Shown here: positions 45,887 to 57,072 of the stretch, piece by piece
Position numbering within the stretch: the stretch's first letter is position 1
How the letters are laid out: every line of letters begins with the position of its first letter
Source: Immersiella caudata
Taxonomy: Eukaryota; Ascomycota; Sordariomycetes; Sordariales; Lasiosphaeriaceae
Assembly: GCA_030512335.1 (NCBI GenBank)
Contig: JAULSU010000005.1
Location: forward strand, 3,348,001 to 3,412,000
Reading direction: 5' to 3'
DNA length: 64,000 nucleotides
Program-made: the position numbers and the translations under genes
Notes under the pieces: generated by a model
What the model was told of the DNA's origin: nothing
Seen by the model: the letters and a program-made list of their open reading frames with translations, nothing else
Databases searched by the model: none

Positions 45887-46659
45887 TATTCCGGGTCTGA
45901 GGCTTGTTTGGTTGGCTGGTATGGCATGGATCTGCCAGTAGATACTGTACCAGTATTTCGACTCATGTATGATGTACGATATTGTAGATGTTGTTCACTT
46001 GGCATCATAGGCACGACGCGGGAGACGGACTCCATAAATAGGTAGTCAGAAGGGCTCGCAATGGGCGTTGTAGATTTGTTCGAATGCTCAGCTCCGGCTC
46101 AACGAGCGTTACCCATATGCGGCGAATACTATCCAACCAACATGCGACAGAATCACAAGCTATCAAACAGGCAACGCCAGAGATGTTCAGGATATATTCG
46201 TTATGTTTGCATGTAACCAGCCTACCACCTGAGCGCTTCCCATCACCACCATCGACGAGGTCTACCTAAAACTTCAACCAGCCCAGTCAGTGGAGACGGC
46301 TCAACCTCGCAGTCCCAAGAGATGCGAGCGGAGACAAAGATACGCCCTCTCGAGCAGGTAGTCATAGTGAAAGAACACGTTAGCCTCGATCTTTCGACTC
46401 AAGGAGGATGATGAAACTCAAGCAACGGTGCGGAAGAAACGCGTATCCCAAACCAAGGAAGGACCCGGAAACGCCGAATGCCCACACCCCTTGTGCCATG
46501 CCGTCCGGTCCGCCGATATCGATTTGCTGAGAGTATGCAACTTGCAAGCATCTTTGATTGTGGTTTCGTCGTCCGGAGATATTCTGATGATAGCGCCGCG
46601 TACCGATAGTGGGGGGTATTTCTCTAGAGCGCAAGAAAGAAACCAAGTCAGACTTCCTC
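45887..46659. other. Convergent intergenic region
   Basis: Between the IND1 stop and the SPF30 stop. Nothing recognised beyond probable 3' UTRs. Confidence 0.55.
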
Positions 46660-47667
46660 TCAGTCCTCTTCGTTGGGCTGATACACATGACGACTTCTCG
46701 TAGGATCCTTGCGCATGGCCTGCCCGGAGCCGGTGAAGCCCACTGTTCCCGCTGTTAGCATGTTCCCATAACCCGCATCATCACACCAGTACAACATACC
46801 TCTCCCGTGAACCCCCTCCGGCGTCCTAAACATACTATCCTTCTTCACCCCCTTCCCCAACTTCCCCTTTGAGCTAAACTCCTGCCACTTATTCTTCCCC
46901 GCCTCCAACTCCTTGGTCGCCTTAATCTTCTTATACTTTGGCCTCCCCTTCTCATCCAACTTACTCGCCTCCTTAGCCTCTTTCGACTCCTTCGCCGCCT
47001 GCGGATACAACTCCGCACCCGCGCTCATCACGATCCCATTCGTACTCTTCACACTCTCCGGCACAGCCCCCGACGGTCCGCCCACGGGCGTCCCGTCCGC
47101 TTTCCGCTTCTGCGCCGCCACGGGGCGGATATCCTTCGCGCGAAGCGTCTCCACCGTGTCGTAACTCTTGAACTTGACGGTGTAAATCGGAGCGATGGAG
47201 GATCCCGTCACGGACGTGATTCTAGCAGGGTAGAAACCCTTGTCACCGGAGAGCCACTTGGCCATGACGGTGTCGTTAACCTGGTATGACACGGGCGCTT
47301 CCTCCTCTGCGGGTGCCGGGGCCGGCGGTGCGGCCTTCTTAAAGGCGGGGTGGTTCTCGCGGGACCATTTCGGAGGGTCGGCTGCGGGCGCGGGCGGAGG
47401 GGAGGGTTTTCGTTGGGCTGGGGCGGGGGCGCTGGGCTTGGGGGGTTGGAGTTCAGCGAGGGATTCGTCGATCATCTGGATCATTTGGTCGAGTTCGGTT
47501 TTGAGGCCGAGGAGCTCGGCATTGTCGGGGTCATCTTTCAGGGAGGTGATGACGAGTTCGAGCTGTGATGGAAATTAGTCGCGTGCCTTGGTGATGGTTC
47601 GTATTTGGGTTAGGGAACGAACCTGGGACTCGTACTCCTTCCTTTCTGCCTCGAGTTGCGCAGCCAT
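46660..47667 (-). CDS. spf30: SPF30/SMNDC1-type Tudor splicing factor
   Basis: Exons 47667-47623, 47562-46800 and 46742-46660 on the minus strand give 296 aa. MAAQLEAERKEYESQ joins LELVITSLKDDPDNAELLGL across a 60-nt intron. After a Pro/Ala-rich linker comes the Tudor domain (VNDTVMAKWLSGDKGFYPAR ... YTVKFKSYDTVETL). A basic C-terminal part follows (KELEAGKNKWQEF, SMFRTPEGVHGRVGFTGSGQ, RKDPTRSRHVY). SPF30 binds symmetrically dimethylated Sm proteins and is needed for spliceosome assembly in the nucleus. The last intron (57 nt, GTATGT...CAG) has no stop and is a multiple of three, so retention adds 19 residues. Two tandem acceptors 9 nt apart (CTAACAG and GGAACAG) are possible; the distal one gives the expected HGRVGFTG. 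Confidence 0.87.
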
Positions 47668-48690
47668 CTTGGGCTGTAGACTTCCACCGTGAAATTAGTT
47701 GAATGTTGTTCAAGAACTCAGGAAGTAGGCAACTGGAAAGAGCAGATTTCGGCGCTTGTTTTGTGACGTGCCGGGGATGCGGATTTGCGACCCACAGGGC
47801 TGACTGCGGCTCTGGTCGCTTCAAGTCGTTCTCCACAGCACTGAGAGACGGTCGGTTAGGTGCGCGCCGGGTATGTGTGGACGTTGAAAAAAATCCCGTA
47901 GGGTACGGGTGTTGTTTCCTGAACTTTGTCGGCGACTGCAGCATCCGGTATGAATCTGCAAGGTGATGCGAGCCGGTGGCGGGGCTGAAATCACAACTCC
48001 ATGCTTAAATGCGCACGGGCGTCATGCCTCCCGTCTTCTCCCATCCAAGTCAACACTGAACCCCCTTATTTCGCACGACATTCACTCGCATCTGAAGAAA
48101 AAAAAAACCCCCAAAATCTTCTCATGCTTCATTGAAATCAAACGCTATTACTTTATGTAGTCCCTTTCCGCTCGGGTAATGAAGAAAAGGTCTACCTCCT
48201 GACCCATGTTCAATGCTCAGTTCAAGCTTGTCGACGCCAGCAGCCCTCCTCTAAGCACAAACCGTACCATCAACCTAGGCAACGAAGCAAGAAGCAGCTC
48301 AAGTCGCATGCATCCTCATGTGGCCACTCCAAACCTCCAAAACGCCACTGCCACCGCCAAATATAGTAGCACTCATGCCAGTCTCTCGTGTGACCTCGGT
48401 GGCCCAAACCATGGAAAGTCGTCCCCGCAGGCCAGATCTAAGGGGGAGATCTGATGCTCTCTCCCTGAGTCGTATACCGGCGGTACCTCATCAGCATCCC
48501 ATCCGCTGTCCGGCTCACAATACAGATCCATGGGCGGAATCAACCCATCATCCTCATCCTCCTGCTCGCCCTCCTCATCCTCTCCACGGACCCAAACAGC
48601 CTTGCCCTTTCCTTTGCACACCTTACCTGTATCCTTCCCCTCCACGTGTGGGCTTGAATCGTCCCTCCGCACATCATATCGCCCGGCTTC
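47668..48690. other. Gene-free stretch with an open frame continuing TCO89
   Basis: 5' flank of SPF30 and 3' side of TCO89. At 48373-48690 the minus strand stays open in the TCO89 frame beyond its TAG (see findings). Otherwise no coding signal. Confidence 0.5.
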
Positions 48691-50664
48691 CTACTCCTGG
48701 CTTGCGCTGAGATCCATATTCTTGTCCCACATGTTCCTCAAAATGGCCAGCGTCCCTTGATCACCCTCGCCATTGACCAAACTTGACCCGCTCAAGCCCT
48801 GACCCTGCCTGTCATGAATAGCCCTGACATCGTCATCCGTCTCTAGACTAGAGCTCACGCTATGGCTGGTAAGCCGCCTCGACGATGCGAACGCGCTGCG
48901 GGGCGTCATAGGTCTTCTGGCGGCTGACTGCCCGCCTATGAGAGTTGCGACGCTGGGCTCACGATCACGCTCACGCATGACGAGAGCGGGATTGGGGCGT
49001 CCGCCACCGAGCTCAGAGCCTCTCTTTGAGTGCGCCGTGCTCGGCCGGGTGGTATTTCCAGTACCAGTCCTGGGGATGGGTCGGATCTTGTCCACCCCGG
49101 GAATCTGCGAAAGACGCGCGAGGGATCTTGCAATCGGATTCTGGTATCGGCGCACGACGAGGTATTCCGTCCCAGTCCGCTCTAGTAATCTTGAGAGTCG
49201 AGGATCTCGTGTGTCGTAACTCAAGCCTCCGACCAGAGGGCCCGCGGCGACGGGGACGCCCGCTAGCCCCATGCCCATAGCAGGATGGGGATGTGCTGTC
49301 TCCAAACTGGAACTTGCGCGTTGCAGGTTAAGTTTTTGCTGTGTCCTGCTCATGTCCGTGGGCACGACGTATCCCCTATTATTACGGCGCGTGCGCGGCT
49401 CCACAGAGAGTACACCACCGTCGACGTCCTCCTCGTCCGTGAGGGGCGCATCCTCAACCGCTGCTACTGTTGCCGCGGCTGCTATCCCTAGTCCATGGAC
49501 GTGCCCATTTCGACCCCGCGCCTGTGATAGATTACCTGTAGATTTTGGTCTCCGTACTCCGTTTGCTTCCAGCTTGCCATTCACTGCCGCCCGCGAGATG
49601 CCTCCGTGCTGGGCTGCGGCGGTCAAGAACGAATCTACTGGCAGCCCTGATCCTGGCTCCTGGCTGTTATGCCCGACGAACCGCGACGTGAGCTCCTGAC
49701 CGCTGCTGCCAGGCCGCACCTGCGCCCCATTCCGCGGTGTACCCGAGAGTGTTGATGTGTCGTGGCCGAGGCCGGAGTCGGGGGAGTGTTGTCGCGAAGA
49801 ACCTGTCAAGGCTGAGACGTTTTCTACGGACATTTTGGGCGGAGCACCATGCGACGGCGTGCGCTGGAGAATTCTGGAGGTGAGGTATTGATTATGGCTC
49901 GCCAGGGCGCGGCCTCCGCTGTGCGACAAGCTGTTCGCGCCGCTGAAAGACGCGAGATTCGTGCGATCAGGTGTATCGTCTGTTGTCGTCCTTGCGCCAC
50001 TGTCTGCCGACTGCTGCTCGATGCCCGTGGCTGTCGACCCGCGGCGCGACAGCAAAGGAGACGCAGACGTGCTCGCGTCAACCCACTCGTCGTCTTGGTT
50101 CTCGTCGTCTTCGAAGTCGTCCTGGTCGTCGCCAAGGTTGAAATGCACTTTAGAGCCGCCGCCGCCGCCGCCGCCGCCGTTGGACCGCAACAACTTCTGG
50201 ACCGCCGGGTTCGAGAGCGTGCGCTTCAGGTTTGTCGCCGACTTTGTCTTCTTGCCCACGTCGACATGCGATCGATTGCGCTTGAGGCTCGTGTGCGACG
50301 AGTTTTTCCTAATGTGCGATACCGAAGTACCGTCTCCAGACAGTTTGAGGTCCGAGGTCGCGCGTCGATGGCCTGACGCCTGGGATGGACCAGCGGTGTC
50401 TGCGTGGTCAGGCGACAGCGATCTCCTGCGGTTCAATTTCGTGGTAGACGTCGCGGCATGGTGCTTGTGCAGGGCTTTGGACGAAGGCACTCGCGCGTGT
50501 AGCCGTGACCCTCCGCCGACAATGTGCTTGGTGCCCTTTGCGCGATGGTGTTGTTGATGCGATGCGAGCTGTTGGGTTTGATCGCTGCTGCTCTCGAGGC
50601 GGTTCAAGGCTGGCCTTTTTGATTGGCTGGTGCCCGACACATCGCTGTCTTTCTCCTTCGCCAT
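48691..50664 (-). CDS. tco89: TORC1 subunit TCO89-like protein
   Basis: Single exon, 657 aa, ATG 50664. The N-terminal part has the hallmark HHRAKGTKHIVGGGSRLHAR and VPSSKALHKHHAATSTTKLN, followed by Ser-rich basic segments with KRNRSH and LKRTLSNPAVQKLLRSN. There is an eight-Gly run encoded by (GCC)8 at 50155-50178 on the plus strand, then an acidic stretch (NLGDDQDDFEDDENQDDEWV). The centre and C terminus carry the conserved RNNRGYVVPTDMSRTQQKLN-type block, YLVVRRYQNPIARSLARLSQ, and a final ILRNMWDKNMDLSASQE. TCO89 is a fungal TORC1 component at the vacuole that links nutrient and stress signals to growth. Most of the protein is low complexity. The assignment is by recalled family motifs and not an alignment. 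Confidence 0.75.
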   Translation of the reverse strand: MAKEKDSDVSGTSQSKRPALNRLESSSDQTQQLASHQQHHRAKGTKHIVGGGSRLHARVPSSKALHKHHAATSTTKLNRRRSLSPDHADTAGPSQASGHRRATSDLKLSGDGTSVSHIRKNSSHTSLKRNRSHVDVGKKTKSATNLKRTLSNPAVQKLLRSNGGGGGGGGSKVHFNLGDDQDDFEDDENQDDEWVDASTSASPLLSRRGSTATGIEQQSADSGARTTTDDTPDRTNLASFSGANSLSHSGGRALASHNQYLTSRILQRTPSHGAPPKMSVENVSALTGSSRQHSPDSGLGHDTSTLSGTPRNGAQVRPGSSGQELTSRFVGHNSQEPGSGLPVDSFLTAAAQHGGISRAAVNGKLEANGVRRPKSTGNLSQARGRNGHVHGLGIAAAATVAAVEDAPLTDEEDVDGGVLSVEPRTRRNNRGYVVPTDMSRTQQKLNLQRASSSLETAHPHPAMGMGLAGVPVAAGPLVGGLSYDTRDPRLSRLLERTGTEYLVVRRYQNPIARSLARLSQIPGVDKIRPIPRTGTGNTTRPSTAHSKRGSELGGGRPNPALVMRERDREPSVATLIGGQSAARRPMTPRSAFASSRRLTSHSVSSSLETDDDVRAIHDRQGQGLSGSSLVNGEGDQGTLAILRNMWDKNMDLSASQE

Positions 50665-51815
50665 TGCACAGTCGCTGGGCCAGCCAGGCCTTGCTTATTT
50701 CCTCCGTGTATTCGTACCTAATTTCTCCCTAAAAACCGGTCACGATTCCCCTACCCAAACAAGTGGCTTTGTCTTTGCTCCTTCGGTTGGTGCGTTTGCG
50801 CCAAACCGTGTGCCGTGGCCGAGACAAGGCCTTCCCGGCTCGTGGGGATAACGAAGCGGCGACCGGCGAGATCCCTTGCTGGCCGTCCACCGCCTCCCCG
50901 GCAAGCTGCGCGAGACTCCCCAAGCGAAACCAATTGTCTTGCGGCTTGTTTCTCCGATTTGGTTTCGTAGCCGGGGAATGCGGGGGGGGAGCGGTCGGGC
51001 GCGCACAAGGTGTTGGCCAACCTGCTTTCGAGCTCTCGTTGAGAGAGAGCCAATCGACGATCCTGGCTGCGTGTAACCAAGGCGGTAGCGGGAGCAGCAG
51101 TTCGCTGTCCTGCAGTGGACAAGCTAGCACAATCGGCACGAGCCTAGCCTCGGGACGCTTCGCAGCGCGTTGCAGATGTTTGAAGAAGGAACTGAGTTCT
51201 CCCAGGAGCTCGACAGCAAAGACAAAGGTGTTGTATTGTTGAGTTTTCGAGGCCGAAAGCTTCGTGAGCGCCAGGAGTCAACGGCGCCCAGGAGCTCCGT
51301 CACCGCTCTGGCCCCGACCATTTCCAGCGTTGCGATTGGTGGCTTCCCGTCTCTTATTCTCCACCACCCTTTCGGAAGGCCCTGACGACGGTTGGGATCG
51401 GATGTGGTCGAGGCGTCTCACTCGCCCGCATCCGACGTCAAGAGCGTCGCTTGCGTGAATCAGTTGCTACACCCGACCATTTAGCCATGAAAGTAGGTCA
51501 TCCTCAACCACCCATTGGTCCATGAGCGCTTCGTCACTATACCCCATTACCGTTTTACTCTGCTATACGGCCATTTGGTCCGAGCCGCAGTTACAGTGAC
51601 CAAGTCAAGTAACCGGGAATAACCACCACTAAAACAGGGGTCTAAGACCCAAACATTCACATGCCACAAGTCTTGGAACCCCAAGACAAGAAACATCCCC
51701 AAGTTAACGCAAAGGTCAGGCCACTCAATCATTCATCATTGGATTATTCTAAAAGTACAATACATCACATCATAAATAAAAGTGAATGCTAGACACATCA
51801 TTGCCACCGTGCCAT
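50665..51815. other. Gene-free stretch
   Basis: Promoter and 5' leader of TCO89 and the 3' flank of the thiolase gene. No coding region recognised; open frames lack motifs. Confidence 0.55.
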
Positions 51816-53184
51816 CTACTCAGCCACCCAAACAGCAGCCATACCCATGCCCGTACCGACGCACATGGAAGTGACACCAATCTTTTCGTTCCTCCTCTTC
51901 AGCTCATAGAGCAGAGTCGAAACCTGGCGAGCACCAGTGCAGCCCAGGGGGTGACCAAAGGCGATAGCACCGCCCTTGGGGTTGATCTTCTCCTGCGGAA
52001 TACCCAGCTCGTTGGCGCACCACAGGCACTGGCTGGCGAAGGCCTCGTTGATCTCGAAGATGTCGACATCCTCCTTGGTCAGGCCGGTGATCTCGAAGAC
52101 CTTGGGGATGGCCTTCCACGGGCCAACACCCATGAGAAGAGGAGGAACGCCGACGATGGAAGCGGCAACGTACTTGCCGAGAATCTTCTGGCCGAGCTTC
52201 TCAGCAGTCGAGCGCTTCATGAGCAGGACCGCAGCGGCGCCGTCAGACACCTGGGAGGCGTTGCCGGCGTGGATGGAACCGTCCTTGGCGAAAGCCGGAC
52301 GAATCTTGCCGAGGGACTCAACGGTAACGCCAGGGCGGATACCCTCGTCCTTATCAACGACAATCTCCTTGGTCTCGCCGGACTTGGGGTCCTCGAACTT
52401 GACCTTGAGGGGGTAGATCTCCTCCTTGAAGAGGCCCTCAGCCTGGGCCTTGACGGCCTTCTGGAAGGAGGCAGCAGCGAAGGCATCCTGGGCGGCGCGG
52501 GTAACGCCGCGGGCCTTGGCCATGTCCTCAGACAGGACACCCATGGGGACCTTGCAGTTGGCAGCCTCGGGGTGGCTCTCGAGCAGGTCGGAGAACTCAG
52601 TAACGGCACCGGGGCCATACTGGGTGGACATGCTCTCGACGCCGGCGCCGATACCAATCTCGATCATGCCAGCGCGAATCTGGTTGGCGACATCGACACA
52701 GGCCTGGAGGCCGGACGAGCACTGGCGGTTGAGGGTGCGGACAGCAGCGGTGTCGGGGAAGCCGGCGACGAGGGCAGCAGCGCGCATCTCGGTGGCGCCA
52801 CCGCCGGGGGCGAGGACGGTGCCGACGCAGATATCCTCGACCAGAGCGGGGTTGATGCCGGAGCGCTCAATGAGACCCTTGAAAGCGCCAGCCATCAGGT
52901 CCGCCGCAGCGGTGTCCTTGAAGCTGCCCTTTCCGCCCCTGCCGAAGGCCGTTCGAAGAGCCGCGGTGACGACGATCTAGACAAGAAAGCAACCGTCAGC
53001 GAAATTCATCACCACAACCTATTTTGAGGACTCACATCATTGGGATTCTTCTCCAGAATCTTGGCCTTGCCACCAGCAGCGCCGCCGGAAAGCTGGTTGC
53101 CCAGCGCGGAGAGTCTGTCCAAAGCTACACAACCATCAGCATCATATCTCTCCCAATCCCTTAAGACCAGCACTCACCACCCAT
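51816..53184 (-). CDS. pot1: Peroxisomal 3-ketoacyl-CoA thiolase
   Basis: Exons 53184-53178 (only 7 coding nt), 53124-53036 and 52976-51816 on the minus strand give 418 aa; introns are 53 and 59 nt. The N terminus is MGALDRLSALGNQLSGG. RLSALGNQL fits the PTS2 consensus (R/K)(L/V/I)x5(H/Q)(L/A), so import should be PEX7-dependent. Catalytic residues: Cys118 in TLNRQCSSG (nucleophile), His at ~374 in GGAIAFGHPLG, and Cys at ~404 in MCVGTGMG. NEAFASQ is also present. It catalyses the last step of fatty-acid beta-oxidation, releasing acetyl-CoA. Two CCTCGG motifs upstream suggest control by FarA/FarB-type fatty-acid regulators. A TTTATA lies 127 bp upstream. A 413-codon open frame on the opposite strand is an antisense shadow. 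Confidence 0.93.
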
Positions 53185-53310
53185 GATGTCTGTAATCGGA
53201 AACGTTACTGCGTAAAAGTAATAAGGAAGGAAAGTATAGAGATAGAGAGAGTAAAAAGCAACAAAGTCGCCCCTCTCTCCCTCAGTAAAAAAGCCGGGCG
53301 ACACCCTGGT

Positions 53311-53316
53311 TATAAA
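53311..53316 (-). promoter_or_regulatory. TATA-like element of the thiolase gene
   Basis: TTTATA on the minus strand about 127 bp before the ATG at 53184, in a suitable place for a core promoter. Motif match only. Confidence 0.35.
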
Positions 53317-53382
53317 CGACCCTCACAAGCGCGAAGACCGTGGCGAGAGCTAGTGCACGTAGAAACGATGTTCAGCAACGAG

Positions 53383-53533
53383 CCTCGGACAAGTTCACTC
53401 GGTAATGGATAGATGATTCCGGACGCAAAACCACCACGTATCGGTTTTCTTACTACGTACGGGCACTCGCTGGAATGGGCGGTTTGGGGCTGCGTGGTGG
53501 TCCAGGTGATGTCAGAAAGTGGCCGACCCGAGG
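53383..53533. promoter_or_regulatory. Two CCTCGG elements (FarA/FarB type)
   Basis: CCTCGG at 53383-53388 and its complement CCGAGG at 53528-53533 lie 199 and 344 bp upstream of the thiolase start. CCTCGG is the known site of the fungal fatty-acid regulators FarA/FarB (CTF1). The match is exact; binding is inferred. Confidence 0.45.
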
Positions 53534-54253
53534 CATTGCCCTTTTGAGGCTAGCGCAGGCCGGGGTACATCGGGGGGCTCCACAGGGAGGGGCCCCTGTC
53601 GCTTTCACATGCTTTTGCGGTTGGCCGCGCATTGCCGCGCGGGCATGCCGCTTTGGTCAAAGCCGTGGAAAGCCTTCGCAACCGTTTTGGTTTGCGGTTG
53701 TCATCCGCTGGAGAAGCGGTTGGAGATTGACCTGTGTCAATTGACAAACCACACCACAGGAGCATCGATCATTCATCCCTCAAGATAGTCCACACAGCAG
53801 GCTTCACATGCTCTGTGGGACGGCCCCTTGCGTTGCAGTGCGACTCCAAAGACCACCCCCGCTATCTGCCCCAAAACGAACTTACTCGAGCTGGGGTTTA
53901 GCGGGGTGTCGGCTGTACCTCAAAATACGACGGGCGTCGTTAAGGTCGTTAAACTATTCAGGGCCGTTGGAAATTCTGCAGCCGCACGTGCTGGGCTGCA
54001 TCATCATCCGTCTAGGCCAAACCTTGATGGCCTGCCTGTACTGCGGCGCGCTCGTTGCGGCACGGACGGACTGGAAGCAGAGAAACGGGCACCACGCGAG
54101 GTTACCGGGAGCCGAGGGCACCATCCCCTTCCGGTCTGTGGTTGTAAGGTGTAGAGCAAAGCCCAATATGCCATCAATTCATTCTAATCCGTCAGATGCG
54201 CCTAAATATTGATGTCCCCCAGTTCCCTAGTATCCAACCCAAACCAGACGCAA
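53534..54253. other. Gene-free stretch between thiolase and FBP1
   Basis: Upstream region of the thiolase gene and 3' flank of the next minus-strand gene. No coding signal beyond short frames. Confidence 0.55.
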
Positions 54254-55425
54254 TTACTTCTTGTGGAAGGCCTTGACCTTCTCAACCTCGTCATAGCTGC
54301 CCATAAAGATGCCCGCCTTGTCGTGGATGTGCTCGGGCACGACCTCCAGCATCCTGTTCATATTGCTGTCGACTGCCTGTCCTCCGGCTGTGGCATTTTA
54401 TGTCAGTACACTTATACACGCACCCTAGAAGGAATGTCGACAACTCACCATTCTCAAACACCATGGCCATTGGTGCACACTCATATAGAATTCGAAGTTT
54501 CCCCTTCGGACTCTTCTTATCTGCTGGGTACGCAAAAATACCTCCGTATAGCAGCGTCCGGTATGCATCCGCCACCATGCTGCCGATATAACGCGCGCTG
54601 TACGGCTTGCCGCCTTCTGGTGCCTGCTTGAGCGACTCAAAGTAGTTCTTGACGTTGTCTTCCCAGAAGAGCGAGTTGCCCTCGTTGACCGAGTAGATGG
54701 CGCGCTTCTTAGGAATCCGCATGTCCGGGTGCGTGAGGATGAACTCGCCGAGGCCGTTATCAAGCGTGAAGCCATTAACGGTGCCTCCCTTCATGGTGAT
54801 GACGAGCTGCGCGGACGCACCGTACATGGTGAACCCAGCCGCGACAAGCTCCGTCCCCGGCTTCAGGATATCCCCATGTGCGCCTGTCGAGTCGTCGGCG
54901 AGCTTGTGGACGGCGAAGATGGTTCCCACAGACACGCCCGCGTCCAGGTTGGAGCTACCGTCGATGGGGTCGCACGCCACGGCGTAGCGAGCGTTCTTGG
55001 CGTCCTTGAAGTAGATGACGTTTTCCTCCTCTTCCGATACGAGCAGCGCGACCTTGCCGCTCGAGCGCATCGCCTCGATAAACAGATCGTTGGAGATGAC
55101 ATCGAGCTTCTTTTGGTCGTCACCGGTTGTGTTGGATGATCCTGCCAGTCCTGTGAGGTTCACCAGCGTTGCTCGCCGGATGTAGTAGGCGATCGACTTG
55201 AACGAAAACTGAAGCGCATGGCAAAGGAGGCTACACAAAACAAGGTCAGAAAATAGGGTGTAGTCGCGACGAAAAGGGACCAATTGGCTCTCACGTAAAG
55301 TCTCCTGTGGCCTCCTTGTGCTTAATCTGCTCTTCTGTGAGGAACCGCGTGAGGGTCACAATGTTGGTGTTGATCTTCTCCATGACAGGCGGGGTGACGT
55401 CTCCATTCCCATTTGTGTTCGCCAT
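54254..55425 (-). CDS. fbp1: Fructose-1,6-bisphosphatase
   Basis: Exons 55425-55295, 55230-54449 and 54387-54254 on the minus strand give 348 aa, the usual fungal length. Introns are 64 and 61 nt; all phases agree. Visible family sequence includes TLTRFLTEEQ, GSSNTTGDDQKKLDVISNDL, the metal-binding SEEEEN and CDPIDGSSNLDAG, KRAIYSVNEGN, RYIGSMVADAYRTLLYGG, and GKLRILYECAPMA. It hydrolyses fructose 1,6-bisphosphate in gluconeogenesis in the cytosol, needed on fatty acids, ethanol, acetate or amino acids. It lies in the same orientation as the thiolase, 1 kb away, which fits a shared use of lipid carbon but is not an operon. A 136-codon plus-strand frame is antisense. Confidence 0.93.
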
Positions 55426-57072
55426 CTTGGGCGAGGGGGGTTTGGGGCGCCGGGGGAAGTGGAGGAGATCAAGTCAATGAACCCTGTGGTCTTGGGGAAA
55501 CAAACGGTCCTCCCTTTGCAGTTCTTGGGGTGAACGGTGGCTCCTTTGTTGTCCTCCTAGGTAGGAAACAGAGTTTCGGCTTATATGGTCCAGGTGAGCT
55601 CGTTGACTTGCAGCCAGGCCCCAACTTCCCCAAGATAGCGGGGTTAGATCGCCTGCTGAATCGCTGCAAACGACGGAGGAGACGCGCTTGCGGAAGGACA
55701 CGGAGAACAGGAGGGGAGGGCAGACAAAGATTGAATGATGGAGGTGGAGTCAGCTCGAAAAAAGGGGAATACACGAACACAACGAAATGGGCATCGTTCG
55801 GGACTTATACCTGGGCCCCGACTAGTTCCGTCCCGGCTTTCCCTTGACCTCCGTTATCTCTCTTACGACGATTCTTGTATGTAATGGCGCGCCCCTTCCG
55901 AACGGCGACCCAGGCTTCACCACGGCCATGACGGGTTCAACGGGACCCCTCATCGGCCGCCTTCGGCAGAGACACGGCTATGCACGACGTATCAGGGGCA
56001 AGCTGTTGTGCGCTGACATCACGCCCTGGCCAATTGCGGGGCAGCCCCAGATCGTCGACTCTGGCGCTTCCGTCTCCCGCCCAGTGTGTGGTGGGAACAC
56101 ATAAACCTGGGAGGAGGGGCGATATCATTTCAATTCCGGTCGAGGGGAAGCTCTGGAAATGCCTTCTTGGGAAGCTCCCAGCTTCGAATGGCCGAGCTCC
56201 CGGGCGAACCGCCGGCTCTGGTTGGGTGGATCCCGTCGCGGTGCACCTGGCAAGGGAATTCCCGGGTTGTTTGCTGCACAACGTTCTGCCGAAGCGCCTC
56301 CGTTGAGAATGCGAAATGGTCGGCACTTCTGGGCGGACCTGTGCACAACTGAAAGCTCCATCGGGGACCCGTTTCGAGCCCGTTCCGAGACAATTGTCTT
56401 TTGTTGGATCGCAACAGTCAGCGCGTTGCTCATCTGACCTCCGTACCGGGTTGACAGAGGGAAAATTCGTGCTGGTCAGTGGTTGTCTGTAGCCCCGTGA
56501 CTTGGTGCCAATACCGAATCCGTCAGTGGTCCAGCACCCCACAGCCCCGCGATTGGCTCGGGGTGATTCTAGACCTAGTGCACTGCAGGGGCAACTCCCT
56601 TCCGTCGACAACCGCAAAACATTTACACTTGACCTGTAGAATACATACGGTTTGTCAGGAGGTGTTCAAAAACAACTCAGCAAGAGCCCTATTCAAAAAC
56701 CAGGGTATCCGGAAAGCCCTACGCGCCGGGCGAAATAAGTTCGACACGCCGCCCCAGCCGCCCAACCAACATTGGCCCATGCCTCCTCAGAATCTGAACA
56801 TGCGTTGCTTTTCGGGTAGAGGGCACCAAAAGATCTTTCAAATATGCATTATGGTAGCGTATTTTCTGGTTTCTACAGGTCTCCCGCCTAGGTTGTAGTA
56901 GGTCAAACACATTTGTCCCAACGCGTGAGCCCGTCAAATAATCCGTCAAGACCACGAAGCTTCATATCTGCGTACGGATACCCTCAGCTAAACCATGGAA
57001 GCGCCTCAACATACGCCACGCGTAAGTGAAAAGGGACATTTCAGCAACACGACGGGCAGCAATGCGGGCGTC
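55426..57072. other. Gene-free stretch upstream of FBP1
   Basis: Contains the FBP1 promoter. No coding region recognised; several open frames up to 226 codons lack motifs. Confidence 0.5.

Noticed and set aside
45016..46035. 339-codon minus-strand frame over IND1
   Set aside because: Antisense of a well-supported P-loop ATPase; no motif in the antisense product.
51786..53027. 413-codon plus-strand open frame across the thiolase
   Set aside because: Antisense shadow: the minus strand carries an intact thiolase with catalytic residues; codon bias of a GC-rich gene keeps the opposite frame open.
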